A stretch of 64,000 bases of DNA, taken from the NCBI RefSeq assembly GCF_022132145.1, contig NZ_JAJISP010000002.1:124001-188000 (forward strand), in the 5' to 3' direction. Of the stretch, positions 1-7,733 are shown one piece after another (positions within the stretch are counted from its first letter, which is position 1; every line of letters begins with the position of its first letter). Made by a program: the position numbers and the translations under genes. The DNA comes from Pseudomonas sp. MMS21 TM103 (GTDB taxonomy: Bacteria > Pseudomonadota > Gammaproteobacteria > Pseudomonadales > Pseudomonadaceae). The notes under the pieces were generated by a model. The model saw only the letters and a program-made list of their open reading frames with translations. It did not search any database and was not told where the DNA came from.

Positions 1-800
1 TGCCGCTGGTACCCGGCGTGGACTTCTTCGCCGAACTGGAACGGGCGATTCGCGAATCCATCCCCAAGCCGAAGATGATGATCCTCGGTTTTCCCTCCAA
101 CCCCACCGCCCAATGCGTGGAGCTGGACTTCTTCGAGCGCGTGGTGGCCCTGGCCAAGCAGTACGACGTTTTGGTGATCCACGATCTGGCCTATGCCGAT
201 ATCGTCTATGACGGCTGGAAGGCTCCGTCGATCATGCAGGTTCCGGGGGCCAAAGACATTGCCGTGGAGTTCTTCACCCTGTCGAAGAGCTACAACATGG
301 CCGGTTGGCGTATTGGCTTCATGGTCGGCAACAAGGAACTGGTCAACGCCCTGGCGCGGATCAAGAGCTACCACGACTACGGCACCTTCACTCCACTGCA
401 AGTCGCCGCCATCGCAGCGCTGGAAGGCGATCAACAGTGCGTGCTCGATATCGCAGAACAGTATCGCCAGCGCCGCAACGTGCTGGTCAAAGGCCTGCAT
501 GAGATCGGCTGGATGGTGGTGAACCCGAAAGCCTCGATGTACGTCTGGGCCAAGATTCCCGAAGCCTACGCCAAGCTCGGTTCGCTGGAGTTCGCCAAGA
601 AACTGCTGCTGGATGCCAAGGTGTGCGTGTCACCCGGCATCGGTTTTGGCGATTACGGTGACGACCATGTGCGCTTTGCCCTGATCGAGAACCAGGATCG
701 CATTCGCCAAGCCGTACGCGGGATCAAGGCGATGTTCCGGGCCGATGGCTTGATTCAGGCCCCAGCGCCGAGCAAAACGCGCAAGAGTACAGATAGCTAA
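1..800 (+). CDS. alaC: Alanine/glutamate-pyruvate aminotransferase, C-terminal part
   Basis: The frame is open from the first bases of the window, so the start lies outside it; about 266 C-terminal residues are present of a family length near 400. This is a PLP fold-type I aminotransferase. The motif SKSYNMAGWRIGF holds the Schiff-base lysine, and NPTAQ and the DLAYADI stretch are the usual substrate and PLP contacts. AlaC (YfdZ) makes alanine from pyruvate and glutamate in the cytoplasm. The LL-diaminopimelate aminotransferase family is the nearest alternative, but the sequence reads more like AlaC. The C-terminus ends in a short polar tail. Operon context upstream cannot be seen. Confidence 0.85.
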   Translation, partial: PLVPGVDFFAELERAIRESIPKPKMMILGFPSNPTAQCVELDFFERVVALAKQYDVLVIHDLAYADIVYDGWKAPSIMQVPGAKDIAVEFFTLSKSYNMAGWRIGFMVGNKELVNALARIKSYHDYGTFTPLQVAAIAALEGDQQCVLDIAEQYRQRRNVLVKGLHEIGWMVVNPKASMYVWAKIPEAYAKLGSLEFAKKLLLDAKVCVSPGIGFGDYGDDHVRFALIENQDRIRQAVRGIKAMFRADGLIQAPAPSKTRKSTDS

Positions 801-864
801 GCAATTTGCTGCGTGCCCGCTGATGCATCTTGGCGGGCACGACAGCCAGCAGCTCGCCTGCGCC

Positions 865-1257
865 TTAGCCCGAATAATCCAGCACTGTCCAGACCCGGGC
901 CAGCCCGCTGCCAAGCATGCAGCCAGCGCCACCAAGCTGCTGCTTGTTACGCGGCGATATCAGAGTGGTGGCACCGCCCGCATCATCGGCGCGTTCGGTC
1001 AGCCACTGCACCCGGCCGCAGTTGGCCGTTTCGATCACATAGCTGGCGGCCACTGCAGAATGCGGGCTGGGCAGCTTGATCACGTCCATCACGGTGCCGC
1101 GCTCCTCCACCCGCTTGCCATCCGAAACCATTACCGCCCAGGCCTCGCTGTTTTCAATTACCAGGTAGGAGCCATTGGCCTTGGGTCGCTCGACCTGCGG
1201 CTGGGCGCAGCCTGCCAGCAGCCCCAACAGCACAACTGTCATCAGCATCTGTTGCAT
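865..1257 (-). CDS. Small putative lipoprotein
   Basis: A 130-residue protein starting MQQMLMTVVLLGLLAGCAQ: a short hydrophobic signal followed by the lipobox LAGC, so Cys17 should be lipidated and the protein anchored in a membrane of the envelope. The remainder is a compact domain with two further cysteines, in ANCGRV and AGCMLG, that could form a periplasmic disulfide. I do not recognise a named family. It is transcribed away from the small gene at 1469, sharing a 211-base intergenic region. A ribosome binding site (GAGGAGCAACT on the minus strand) precedes the ATG. Confidence 0.7.
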   Translation of the reverse strand: MQQMLMTVVLLGLLAGCAQPQVERPKANGSYLVIENSEAWAVMVSDGKRVEERGTVMDVIKLPSPHSAVAASYVIETANCGRVQWLTERADDAGGATTLISPRNKQQLGGAGCMLGSGLARVWTVLDYSG

Positions 1258-1363
1258 TACTAGTTGCTCCTCTGCAGTCCCGCCGGTCAGTGGCTGTGCC
1301 AGCGAATGACCGGGGGTGATCGAGTGAATACCCAGTAGGGCCTGGTCTTACTATTGTTTAATA

Positions 1364-1379
1364 CTGTTTATTTGTACAG
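1364..1379 (+). promoter_or_regulatory. LexA-type SOS box
   Basis: CTGTTTATTTGTACAG fits the gammaproteobacterial LexA consensus CTG-N10-CAG with an AT-rich core ending in TACAG. It lies 90 bases upstream of the start of the small gene at 1469 and about 107 bases upstream of the divergent lipoprotein gene. Either gene could be controlled; the position suits the rightward gene better. Confidence 0.6.
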
Positions 1380-1468
1380 TCTTTTTAGGCTACCCTTGTC
1401 CCTGCTACCTCGTCAGGTCTGCAGACAGCGAATCTGGCCAATCCACAGCGTCAATCAGGAGCACAACG

Positions 1469-1786
1469 ATGCTGGATGTCTTGCAACTGAAACACAGCGT
1501 GAACCGGATGCCTCTGGATAGAGTTCGCGCCACAGCCGCCGAACTGCACCTGGAGGGGATTGTCACCGAGGGCCGAACCCCTTTCACCCGCGTGCACTTC
1601 AACACCTGCTTCGCCGAAATCGAAGCACTGCTGCAACGCGCCGGCTATCACAAGCAACTGGACGTGGTGGGCTATCAGGGTCTTGCCTATGCCATGTTCG
1701 ACCCGGCGCGCTGGGATGCTGTCGATGTGCTCAAGTGGCTCAAGGAGTTTGTCGAGGAGGCGCAGATGAAACCTGCCGCTCGATAA
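1469..1786 (+). CDS. Small conserved-type hypothetical protein, possibly SOS-regulated
   Basis: A 105-residue soluble protein starting MLDVLQLKHSVNRMPLDRV with the ribosome binding site AGGAG about 10 bases upstream. No signal peptide or membrane segment is visible. The composition is mixed alpha/beta with a Trp- and Asp-rich C-terminal stretch (MFDPARWDAVDVLKWLKEF). I do not recognise a family. The LexA-like box upstream suggests expression after DNA damage, which is inference. It is a single gene: the next gene begins more than 500 bases later behind its own sigma-54 promoter. Codon use resembles the neighbours, so it is probably a real gene. Confidence 0.65.
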   Translation: MLDVLQLKHSVNRMPLDRVRATAAELHLEGIVTEGRTPFTRVHFNTCFAEIEALLQRAGYHKQLDVVGYQGLAYAMFDPARWDAVDVLKWLKEFVEEAQMKPAAR

Positions 1787-2155
1787 ACCGAGGCACCAGG
1801 ACTCCTCGATTGCACAGGCTGCGGCGCATTGCGAAATGGCGCAGCCATCTGGTTTGCATTGACGACAGCTAGCGGCCAAACCATCCCCTTCGGGATACCG
1901 GGCAGGCCGCATGCAAAGCGAACCAAAAACGCTCATCCCCCCGTCAGCGCGCCCGCCATTGAATCAAATTACCGCCAACAGACAGACACTTCTACGCGTC
2001 TGTCTCCAGCGAGCGCCGCGCACATTAAATATATTCAACATTAGATAGCCATCTTATCTAGTTGATATATATAGCTTACATAACGCTGACCTAGAACCGG
2101 TCGAGGTACCGCAATAGCGACAGGCAAGCCGCCATGCCAATCGCCGCAGAAAACC
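1787..2155. other. Intergenic region upstream of nrtA, AT-rich at its right end
   Basis: No gene is seen here. It holds an 8-bp inverted repeat with a 10-base loop (1980-1987 with 1998-2005, AGACAGAC/GTCTGTCT, no T-run) and an AT-rich stretch with the palindromic pair TAGATA (2042-2047) and TATCTA (2055-2060). Either could be a binding site for a regulator of the nitrate promoter at 2156. I saw no convincing NtrC site. Confidence 0.35.
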
Positions 2156-2171
2156 TGGCAAGCCCTTTGCA
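2156..2171 (+). promoter_or_regulatory. Sigma-54 promoter of nrtABC
   Basis: TGGCAAGCCCTTTGCA has GG at 2157-2158 and GC at 2169-2170 with exactly ten bases between, matching the -24/-12 consensus TGGCAC-N5-TTGCA at most positions. Transcription should start near 2182, just upstream of the ANTAR leader. Sigma-54 control implies NtrC-type activation under nitrogen limitation. Confidence 0.75.
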
Positions 2172-2203
2172 TTTATCTCCCCAAGACCTAACACCCGTCT
2201 TCG

Positions 2204-2294
2204 GATCGCCAACGGCGGTGATCGAGACGAATAGACAAAGACGTCAAAGGCACCCTGCCCTAGCTGGCAGAGTTGTCCGTTGACGTCTTTTTTT
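2204..2294 (+). terminator. ANTAR-type attenuator leader of nrtABC
   Basis: Two hexaloop stems precede and overlap an intrinsic terminator. P1 is 2204-2223: stem GATCGCC/GGTGATC with loop AACGGC. P2 is 2234-2245: stem GAC/GTC with loop AAAGAC. Both loops have A at position 1 and G at position 4, the signature bound by ANTAR proteins such as NasR and NasT. The terminator stem AAGACGTCAA (2238-2247) pairs with TTGACGTCTT (2280-2289) and is followed by a T-run to 2294. Forming P2 and forming the terminator are mutually exclusive, so binding would permit read-through into nrtA. Confidence 0.8.
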
Positions 2295-2319
2295 CGTTTC
2301 CGAGAACTGAGGAACCACC

Positions 2320-3708
2320 ATGCGCAACTCCACCGCTCGCCGCTCCTTCATGAAAAAGACCCTGACTGGCCTGGGCTGCGCCGCCGTCATGCTGCTCACG
2401 CCACTGAGCATGCAGATTGCCCACGCCGCCAACCCGGAGAAGGACGAACTCAAGCTTGGCTTTATCAAGCTGACCGACATGGCCCCACTGGCGATTGCCT
2501 ACGAGAAAGGCTTCTTCGAGGACGAGGGCCTCTACGTCACCCTGGAAGCCCAGGCCAACTGGAAAGTCCTGCTGGACCGGGTGATCACCGGCGAACTGGA
2601 CGGCGCGCACATGCTCGCCGGCCAACCCCTGGGCGCCACCATCGGCTTCGGCACCAAGGCCGACATCGTCACCGCCTTCTCCATGGACCTCAATGGCAAT
2701 GGCATCACCATGTCCAACGCCGTCTGGGATGAAATGAAGAAGCATGTGCCGATGGAAAACGGCAAGCCGGTGCACCCGATCAAGGCCGATGCACTGAAGC
2801 CGGTGATCGAGCAATACAAAGCCAAGGGCAAGCCGTTCAACCTGGGCATGGTGTTCCCGGTGTCCACCCACAACTATGAGCTGCGCTACTGGCTGGCCGC
2901 CGGCGGCATCAACCCCGGCTACTATGCCCCGGCCAAGGGCGACATTACCGGCACCCTCAACGCCGACGCCCTGCTCTCGGTGACCCCGCCGCCGCAGATG
3001 CCGGCCACTTTGGAAGCAGGCACCATCAGCGGCTACAGCGTGGGCGAGCCCTGGAACCAGGCCGCCGTGTTCAAAGGCATCGGCGTGCCGGTGATCACCG
3101 ACTACGAAATCTGGAAGAACAACCCGGAAAAAGTCCTTGGGGTCTCCAAAGCCTGGGCCGACGCCAACCCGGAAACCCACAAGCGCATGGTCAAGGCACT
3201 GATCCGCGCCGGCATGTGGCTGGATGAGAACGACAACGCCAACCGCGAGGAAGCCGTAGAAATCCTCTCGCGTCCCGAATACGTTGGCGCCGATGCCAAG
3301 GTGATCGCCAACTCGATGACCGGCACCTTCGAGTACGAGAAGGGTGACAAGCGCGAGGTCCCGGACTTCAACGTGTTCTTCCGCTATAACGCAACCTACC
3401 CTTACTACTCCGACGCCATCTGGTACCTGACCCAGATGCGCCGCTGGGGCCAGGTTGGCGAAGCCAAACCGGACAGCTGGTACTTCGATATCGCCAAACA
3501 GGTCTACCTGCCGGCGGTGTACCGAAGTGCCGCCAATGAGCTGATCGCGGAAGGCAAGGCCAAGGCCGAAGACTTCCCCCCGGCTGGCGAAGAAGGTTTC
3601 CGGGCTCCCACCAGCGAGTTCATCGATGGCCTGACCTATGACGGGCGCAAACCGAACGAGTACATCAACCAGTTCAAGATTGGCTTGAAACCCGACTCAG
3701 TTCTGTAA
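2320..3708 (+). CDS. nrtA: Nitrate ABC transporter substrate-binding protein
   Basis: A 462-residue periplasmic binding protein of the NrtA/CmpA/NasF family that captures nitrate (or nitrite) for the NrtBC importer. The N-terminus carries a Tat-type signal: the twin arginine in ARRSFMKK, a hydrophobic stretch, then an AHA cleavage site before residue 37. The mature part begins with [20 protein letters not shown], typical of the family. The presence of an export signal separates it from the cytoplasmic sensor NasS, which shares the fold. GAGGAA lies seven bases upstream of this ATG; an internal ATG at 2350 would cut into the Tat motif. It is first in the nrtABC operon, behind a sigma-54 promoter and an ANTAR leader. 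Confidence 0.9.
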   Translation: MRNSTARRSFMKKTLTGLGCAAVMLLTPLSMQIAHAANPEKDELKLGFIKLTDMAPLAIAYEKGFFEDEGLYVTLEAQANWKVLLDRVITGELDGAHMLAGQPLGATIGFGTKADIVTAFSMDLNGNGITMSNAVWDEMKKHVPMENGKPVHPIKADALKPVIEQYKAKGKPFNLGMVFPVSTHNYELRYWLAAGGINPGYYAPAKGDITGTLNADALLSVTPPPQMPATLEAGTISGYSVGEPWNQAAVFKGIGVPVITDYEIWKNNPEKVLGVSKAWADANPETHKRMVKALIRAGMWLDENDNANREEAVEILSRPEYVGADAKVIANSMTGTFEYEKGDKREVPDFNVFFRYNATYPYYSDAIWYLTQMRRWGQVGEAKPDSWYFDIAKQVYLPAVYRSAANELIAEGKAKAEDFPPAGEEGFRAPTSEFIDGLTYDGRKPNEYINQFKIGLKPDSVL

Positions 3709-3723
3709 CGCAGCTATTGCCCT

Positions 3724-3746
3724 GGGGGCCGGACACGCCGGCCCCC
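3724..3746 (+). other. Intercistronic GC-rich hairpin between nrtA and nrtB
   Basis: A perfect 9-bp stem, GGGGGCCGG (3724-3732) with CCGGCCCCC (3738-3746), and a five-base loop. There is no T-run, so it is not a classic terminator. Such hairpins often protect the 3' end of a binding-protein mRNA so that it accumulates above the permease; that role is inference here. Confidence 0.6.
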
Positions 3747-3767
3747 CTCTGCTCCGAGGACAAGACG

Positions 3768-4757
3768 ATGAGCAACCCCGCCGTCGCCCAGCCCATTCAA
3801 GACACCCTGAAATCCGCTCGCAACCTGGCCATCAAACGCTGGCTGCCCAGCGTGCTGATGCCCATGTTCGGCATTCTCGCCTTCCTGTTGTTCTGGCAGA
3901 TGGTTGCCGGCAGCATTGATACCAGCCTGGGTAAATTCCCCGGGCCGGCCCAGGTGGCCAGCCAGTTCGGTACGCTGATCGATGAACACCTGCGCGAGCA
4001 GAAGCGCGCCGATGCCTTCTTCGAGCGTCAGGAAGTACGCAACGCCGAGAAACTGGCCAAGGACCCCGACGCCAAGGTCAGCATTCGCCCCTACACCGGC
4101 AAGCCAACGTTCTTCAAACAGATCGTCACCAGCCTGTACACGGTGATGACCGGTTTCTTCATCGCCTCGCTGATCGCCATCCCGCTCGGGATTGTCTGCG
4201 GCCTGAGCAAGCCGATCTACAACGCGGTCAACCCGCTGATCCAGATCTTCAAACCGGTTTCACCGCTGGCCTGGCTACCGCTGGTGACCATGGTGGTCAG
4301 CGCCGTCTACACCAGCAGCGACCCGCTGTTTGCCAAATCCTTCGTCACCTCGGCGGTGACCGTGGCGCTGTGCTGCCTGTGGCCGACCGTGATCAACACC
4401 ACCGTTGGGGTGGCCAACCTGGACAAGGACCTGCAGAACGTCAGCCGCGTGCTCAGCCTGTCGCCCCTCAGTCATGTGCGGCGCATCGTCCTGCCGGCCG
4501 CGATCCCGATGATCTTCACCGGCCTGCGCTTGTCCCTGGCCACCGGCTGGATGGTGCTGATCGCCGCCGAAATGCTGGCGCAGAACCCAGGCCTGGGCAA
4601 ATTCATCTGGGACGAGTTCCAGAACGGCAGCTCCAACTCGCTCGGGCGGATCATGGTCGCGGTGGTGGTCATCGGCCTGCTTGGCTTCGCCCTCGACCGG
4701 CTCATGCTCATGCTCCAGCGCTACGTGAGCTGGGACAAGAACGCCGACCTGCGCTAA
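3768..4757 (+). CDS. nrtB: Nitrate ABC transporter permease
   Basis: A 329-residue inner-membrane permease of the NrtB family (binding-protein-dependent transport). A first membrane segment (about residues 25-48) is followed by a charged stretch of some 60 residues containing RADAFFERQE, an insertion usual in NrtB but not in SsuC or TauC. The remaining segments form the permease core. The EAA loop region (SPLSHVRRIVLPAAIPM) contacts the ATPase. The start was set at 3768, where CCGAGGA lies about seven bases upstream; the frame is open further 5' but reads into the intercistronic hairpin. It sits between nrtA and the ATPase gene. Confidence 0.9.
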   Translation: MSNPAVAQPIQDTLKSARNLAIKRWLPSVLMPMFGILAFLLFWQMVAGSIDTSLGKFPGPAQVASQFGTLIDEHLREQKRADAFFERQEVRNAEKLAKDPDAKVSIRPYTGKPTFFKQIVTSLYTVMTGFFIASLIAIPLGIVCGLSKPIYNAVNPLIQIFKPVSPLAWLPLVTMVVSAVYTSSDPLFAKSFVTSAVTVALCCLWPTVINTTVGVANLDKDLQNVSRVLSLSPLSHVRRIVLPAAIPMIFTGLRLSLATGWMVLIAAEMLAQNPGLGKFIWDEFQNGSSNSLGRIMVAVVVIGLLGFALDRLMLMLQRYVSWDKNADLR

Positions 4758-4779
4758 TCGCCACTTTCAGGAGCTCACC

Positions 4780-5574
4780 ATGATCAATCCACACCTCGAA
4801 CTGACCGGCGTCGGCATCAGCTTTCCCACCGACAAGGGCCTGTACTGCGCCCTGCAGAACGTCAATCTGAAAATCGACAAGGGCGAGTTCGTGTCCTTGA
4901 TCGGCCATTCCGGTTGCGGCAAATCGACCGTGCTGAACATAGTCGCCGGCCTCTACCAGGCCAGCACCGGCGGGGTGATCCTCGACAGCCGCGAGGTCAA
5001 CTCGCCAGGCCCGGAGCGCGCGGTGGTGTTCCAGAACCACAGCCTGCTGCCCTGGCTGAGCTGCTACCAGAACATCGAACTGGCCGTGCGCCAGGTGTTC
5101 CAGGGCAAGAAGTCGCGCAGTGAAATGCGCGAATGGATTGAACACAACCTCGAACTGGTGCACATGAACCACGCGCGCGACAAGCGCCCCAGCGAGATTT
5201 CCGGCGGCATGAAACAGCGCATCGGCATCGCCCGCGCACTGGCCATGCAGCCCAAGGTGCTGTTGATGGATGAACCCTTCGGCGCCCTCGATGCCCTGAC
5301 CCGTGCCCATCTGCAGGACTCGCTGATGGAGATCCACGCCGACCTCGGCAACACGGTGATCATGATCACCCATGATGTCGACGAGGCCGTGCTGCTGTCC
5401 GACCGCATCGTCATGATGAGCAACGGCCCGGCGGCCAGTGTCGGCGAGATTCTCCACGTAGAACTGCCGCGCCCGCGCGAGCGCATCGCCTTGGCGCATG
5501 ACCCGCGCTATCACGAATACCGCGCCGCCGTGCTGGAATTCCTCTACCAGAAACAACAGCGCCCGGCTGCTTGA
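4780..5574 (+). CDS. nrtC: Nitrate ABC transporter ATP-binding protein
   Basis: A 264-residue ABC ATPase that powers nitrate import. Motifs in order: Walker A GHSGCGKST (about 43-51), the Q-loop in VFQNHSLLPW, signature SEISGGMKQR, Walker B VLLMDEPFGALD and the switch histidine in ITHDVDEA. It is a single-domain ATPase like NrtD of cyanobacteria and NasD of Klebsiella, without the extra substrate-binding domain of cyanobacterial NrtC, so the complex is probably a homodimer of this subunit. AGGAG precedes the ATG by six bases. It ends the operon and is followed by a hairpin at 5593. Confidence 0.9.
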   Translation: MINPHLELTGVGISFPTDKGLYCALQNVNLKIDKGEFVSLIGHSGCGKSTVLNIVAGLYQASTGGVILDSREVNSPGPERAVVFQNHSLLPWLSCYQNIELAVRQVFQGKKSRSEMREWIEHNLELVHMNHARDKRPSEISGGMKQRIGIARALAMQPKVLLMDEPFGALDALTRAHLQDSLMEIHADLGNTVIMITHDVDEAVLLSDRIVMMSNGPAASVGEILHVELPRPRERIALAHDPRYHEYRAAVLEFLYQKQQRPAA

Positions 5575-5592
5575 GCGGAGCCGCTGTAAAGC

Positions 5593-5632
5593 CGCTACAA
5601 CCCACGCAGGCGCGGCGCGGGTTGTAGCGTTC
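5593..5632 (+). terminator. Probable terminator after nrtABC
   Basis: CGCTACAACCC (5593-5603) pairs perfectly with GGGTTGTAGCG (5619-5629), followed by the weak pyrimidine tract TTCTT. The T-run is poor, so termination may be only partial. Confidence 0.55.
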
Positions 5633-5804
5633 TTGCCTGAATCCAGGTCAAACGACGCCCCTGCTACCCCCGATAAAGCGGCCCTCCCCACGCGCTCAAT
5701 CCCCGGCCGGCGGGTTGAGCAATTCTCGATCCAATGGAACTTAGTGCGCTGGCGGCCACCGAAGCCAAGCCATTCACAGTCGTGCAGACCATTAAGGATC
5801 AGTC

Positions 5805-6494
5805 GTGCTTGATCTCACCACCTGGAACCTCTCGATTCCCACCGACCCGTCTCCCACCACCATCGAAACCCCACGCCTGAACAACGGTTATGACAGCCAG
5901 TACTTTCGCCGCAATGGCGACGGCAGTGTCACCTTCTGGGTGCCGGTCGACGGCTCGCATACCGCTGATGCCCGCTACCCGCGAAGCGAGCTGCGTGAAA
6001 CCCAGGCCGACGGCACACTGAGCAACTGGTACCACGCCAGTTCCGACAGCTACCTCAGTGCAGTTGTGTCGATCAACCAGCTGCCGAGCAAGAACAAGGT
6101 CGTGATCGGCCAGATCCACAGCAAGGACCAACCCGGCAGCGATAATGACCCATTGCTCAAGCTGCAATACCACTACCTGCGTGGCGTTGGCCGCCTCGAA
6201 CTGTTGCTGCGCAAGCGCCCTGGTGACGCCGACGTGGAGAACATCCTGCTGGCCGAGCACATCCAGCTCAACGAGCGCTTCAGCTACAAACTGCGCATCA
6301 CGCCGAGCGGCAAGCTCGGCGTCAGCGTGCTGAGCAGCGATGGCGACCATGGCTCGCTGTATCAGCAACTGAGCGGCTACTGGAGCAAGGAGCAGCTGTA
6401 CTTCAAGGCAGGCGCCTACGTTCAGGATAACTATGGCCCGAGCAATGAAGGCGGCCGGGTAACCTTCTACCACTTGAATAGCCTGCATCGCTGA
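5805..6494 (+). CDS. Polysaccharide lyase family 7 (alginate lyase type)
   Basis: A 229-residue single-domain PL7 protein. The three family blocks are all present: RSELRE (around residue 62), GQIH (around 104) and YFKAGAYVQ (around 203), which carry the catalytic Arg, Gln/His and Tyr of this jelly-roll lyase fold. These enzymes cut alginate or related uronates by beta-elimination. No signal peptide can be seen: the protein begins VLDLTTWNLSIPTDP straight into the domain, so it looks cytoplasmic or exported by another route. The start is GTG at 5805 with AAGGA upstream. In PAO1 I recall a homologue (PA1784) beside the nitrate genes, so this position is conserved though the link is unexplained. 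Confidence 0.85.
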   Translation: MLDLTTWNLSIPTDPSPTTIETPRLNNGYDSQYFRRNGDGSVTFWVPVDGSHTADARYPRSELRETQADGTLSNWYHASSDSYLSAVVSINQLPSKNKVVIGQIHSKDQPGSDNDPLLKLQYHYLRGVGRLELLLRKRPGDADVENILLAEHIQLNERFSYKLRITPSGKLGVSVLSSDGDHGSLYQQLSGYWSKEQLYFKAGAYVQDNYGPSNEGGRVTFYHLNSLHR

Positions 6495-6602
6495 TCCGTG
6501 GCCAGGGGCCGGCGGCGCGTCATTCACCGGGCAAATCATGCAATACCGGCACAAGCCCACGTACAATTGCGCCGCCCTATCCTGCCTGCACGAGACCTGC
6601 TC

Positions 6603-7049
6603 ATGGCCCGCCTGAAACTCGAATTCCCCGAAAACCAGTTCTGCTACAGCACCCATCTGAGCGTCCGCGTTACCGACATCAATGCGGCCAACCACCTGGG
6701 TAACGACTCGATGATCTCGATGATTTCAGAGGCAAGGGCACGTTTCTTGTTCGAATTCGGCATTCAGGAAACCCGCGAAGATGGCACCGGCATCATCGTC
6801 ACCGACCTCGCCACCACCTACCGGATGGAAGCCCATGCGCGCGATCAATTGCTGTTCGAGGTCGGCGTGATGGATTTCAACAAATACGGCGGCGACATCA
6901 CCTTCCGCATCACCCGCCCGGCTGACGGCAGCCTGGTGGCGATGGCCAAGTCAGGCTTTGTCTTCTTCAATTACAAAACCGGCCAGGTAGTGGCGATGCC
7001 CGAGTCGTTCAGCGTCCTGTTCCCAAAGGTCAACTGGCTCGAGCAGTGA
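6603..7049 (+). CDS. Hotdog-fold acyl-CoA thioesterase (4HBT family)
   Basis: A 148-residue protein of the 4-hydroxybenzoyl-CoA thioesterase / YbgC family, expected to hydrolyse acyl-CoA thioesters in the cytoplasm. The stretch RVTDINAANHLGNDSMISM is the family active-site block, with Asp and the NHLGN turn, followed by the long hotdog helix SEARARFLFEFG. The substrate is unknown. The frame is open 105 bases further upstream but that part is low-complexity and arginine-rich; the ATG at 6603 begins the domain. It is a single gene at the left edge of the accessory block. Confidence 0.8.
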   Translation: MARLKLEFPENQFCYSTHLSVRVTDINAANHLGNDSMISMISEARARFLFEFGIQETREDGTGIIVTDLATTYRMEAHARDQLLFEVGVMDFNKYGGDITFRITRPADGSLVAMAKSGFVFFNYKTGQVVAMPESFSVLFPKVNWLEQ

Positions 7050-7302
7050 CCTTTGGGTTGGTTACTGCCAGTTTGCCGCCGCAGAACTGCTTGCAGAAGT
7101 TCGCCGCCTGAGCGATCGCACAGTGGCTTTCCAGCAACTCCAGCGCGGCAGCTTGCGGGTCGCTCGGACTCGCTGCTGGCAACGTCCATCGCCCCGTCCT
7201 TTTTGCCAATAGGCAAACTTTGTACAGTGAGTTGTTGGCACTCTGCACGTGCTGGTCCAGCCGGCGGCCGCCTCTGGTCGCCGAGCGATACGGAGGTAGG
7301 CC
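7050..7302. promoter_or_regulatory. Upstream region of the Rieske/SUF genes
   Basis: No gene is seen. A short palindrome TTTGCCAATAGGCAAA (7202-7217) lies about 85 bases upstream of the Rieske gene and could be an operator for an Fe-S or oxidative-stress regulator. No clear IscR, Fur or OxyR site was recognised. Confidence 0.3.
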
Positions 7303-7617
7303 ATGAGTGAATTCGTCAAGGTCGCCCAGGTCGGCGACATCGCCCCTGGCACCGGTAAGACCCTGTACCTGGAGGCGACGCCGATCGCCCTGTTCAACGT
7401 CGATGGCCAGTACTACGCCATCCATAACGACTGCCCGCACGAGGACGGCCCACTGGGCGAAGGCAGCCTAGCTGGCAGCGTGGTGACCTGCCCCGTGCAC
7501 GCCTACGAGTTCGACGTCTGCAGCGGCGAGTGCCTCACCGATTCGGCCTATTGCGTCGAGCGCTTCGAGGTGCGCGTGGAGGGTGCCGACATCCTGCTGC
7601 GCCGGCCCGAGCCTTGA
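7303..7617 (+). CDS. Rieske-type [2Fe-2S] ferredoxin
   Basis: A 104-residue single Rieske domain, like the ferredoxin components of ring-hydroxylating oxygenases. The cluster ligands are intact: Cys44 and His46 in DCPHEDG, and Cys63 and His66 in TCPVHAYEF. It is cytoplasmic, with no signal or membrane anchor. GGAGGT sits six bases before the ATG. It stands 116 bases upstream of sufB on the same strand, with no terminator seen between, so it may be the leading gene of the SUF unit. Its role there is not established; donating electrons for cluster assembly or repair is a guess. Confidence 0.85.
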   Translation: MSEFVKVAQVGDIAPGTGKTLYLEATPIALFNVDGQYYAIHNDCPHEDGPLGEGSLAGSVVTCPVHAYEFDVCSGECLTDSAYCVERFEVRVEGADILLRRPEP

Positions 7618-7733
7618 TGGCCGCGCCGCCTGCTCAGGCCGAACAGGGTATCTATACTTGGTGGAGAGCATTCTTGCCAAACTTGTCAAAGGAGTAGAGT
7701 GAAGGCAGTTGCCCGCAGCGCGAGGAGGCAACG

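Noticed and set aside
7618..7733. IscR- or Fur-type operator before sufB
   Set aside because: Some weak inverted elements (TTGG/CCAA) exist near 7660-7690, but none matches a known consensus well enough.
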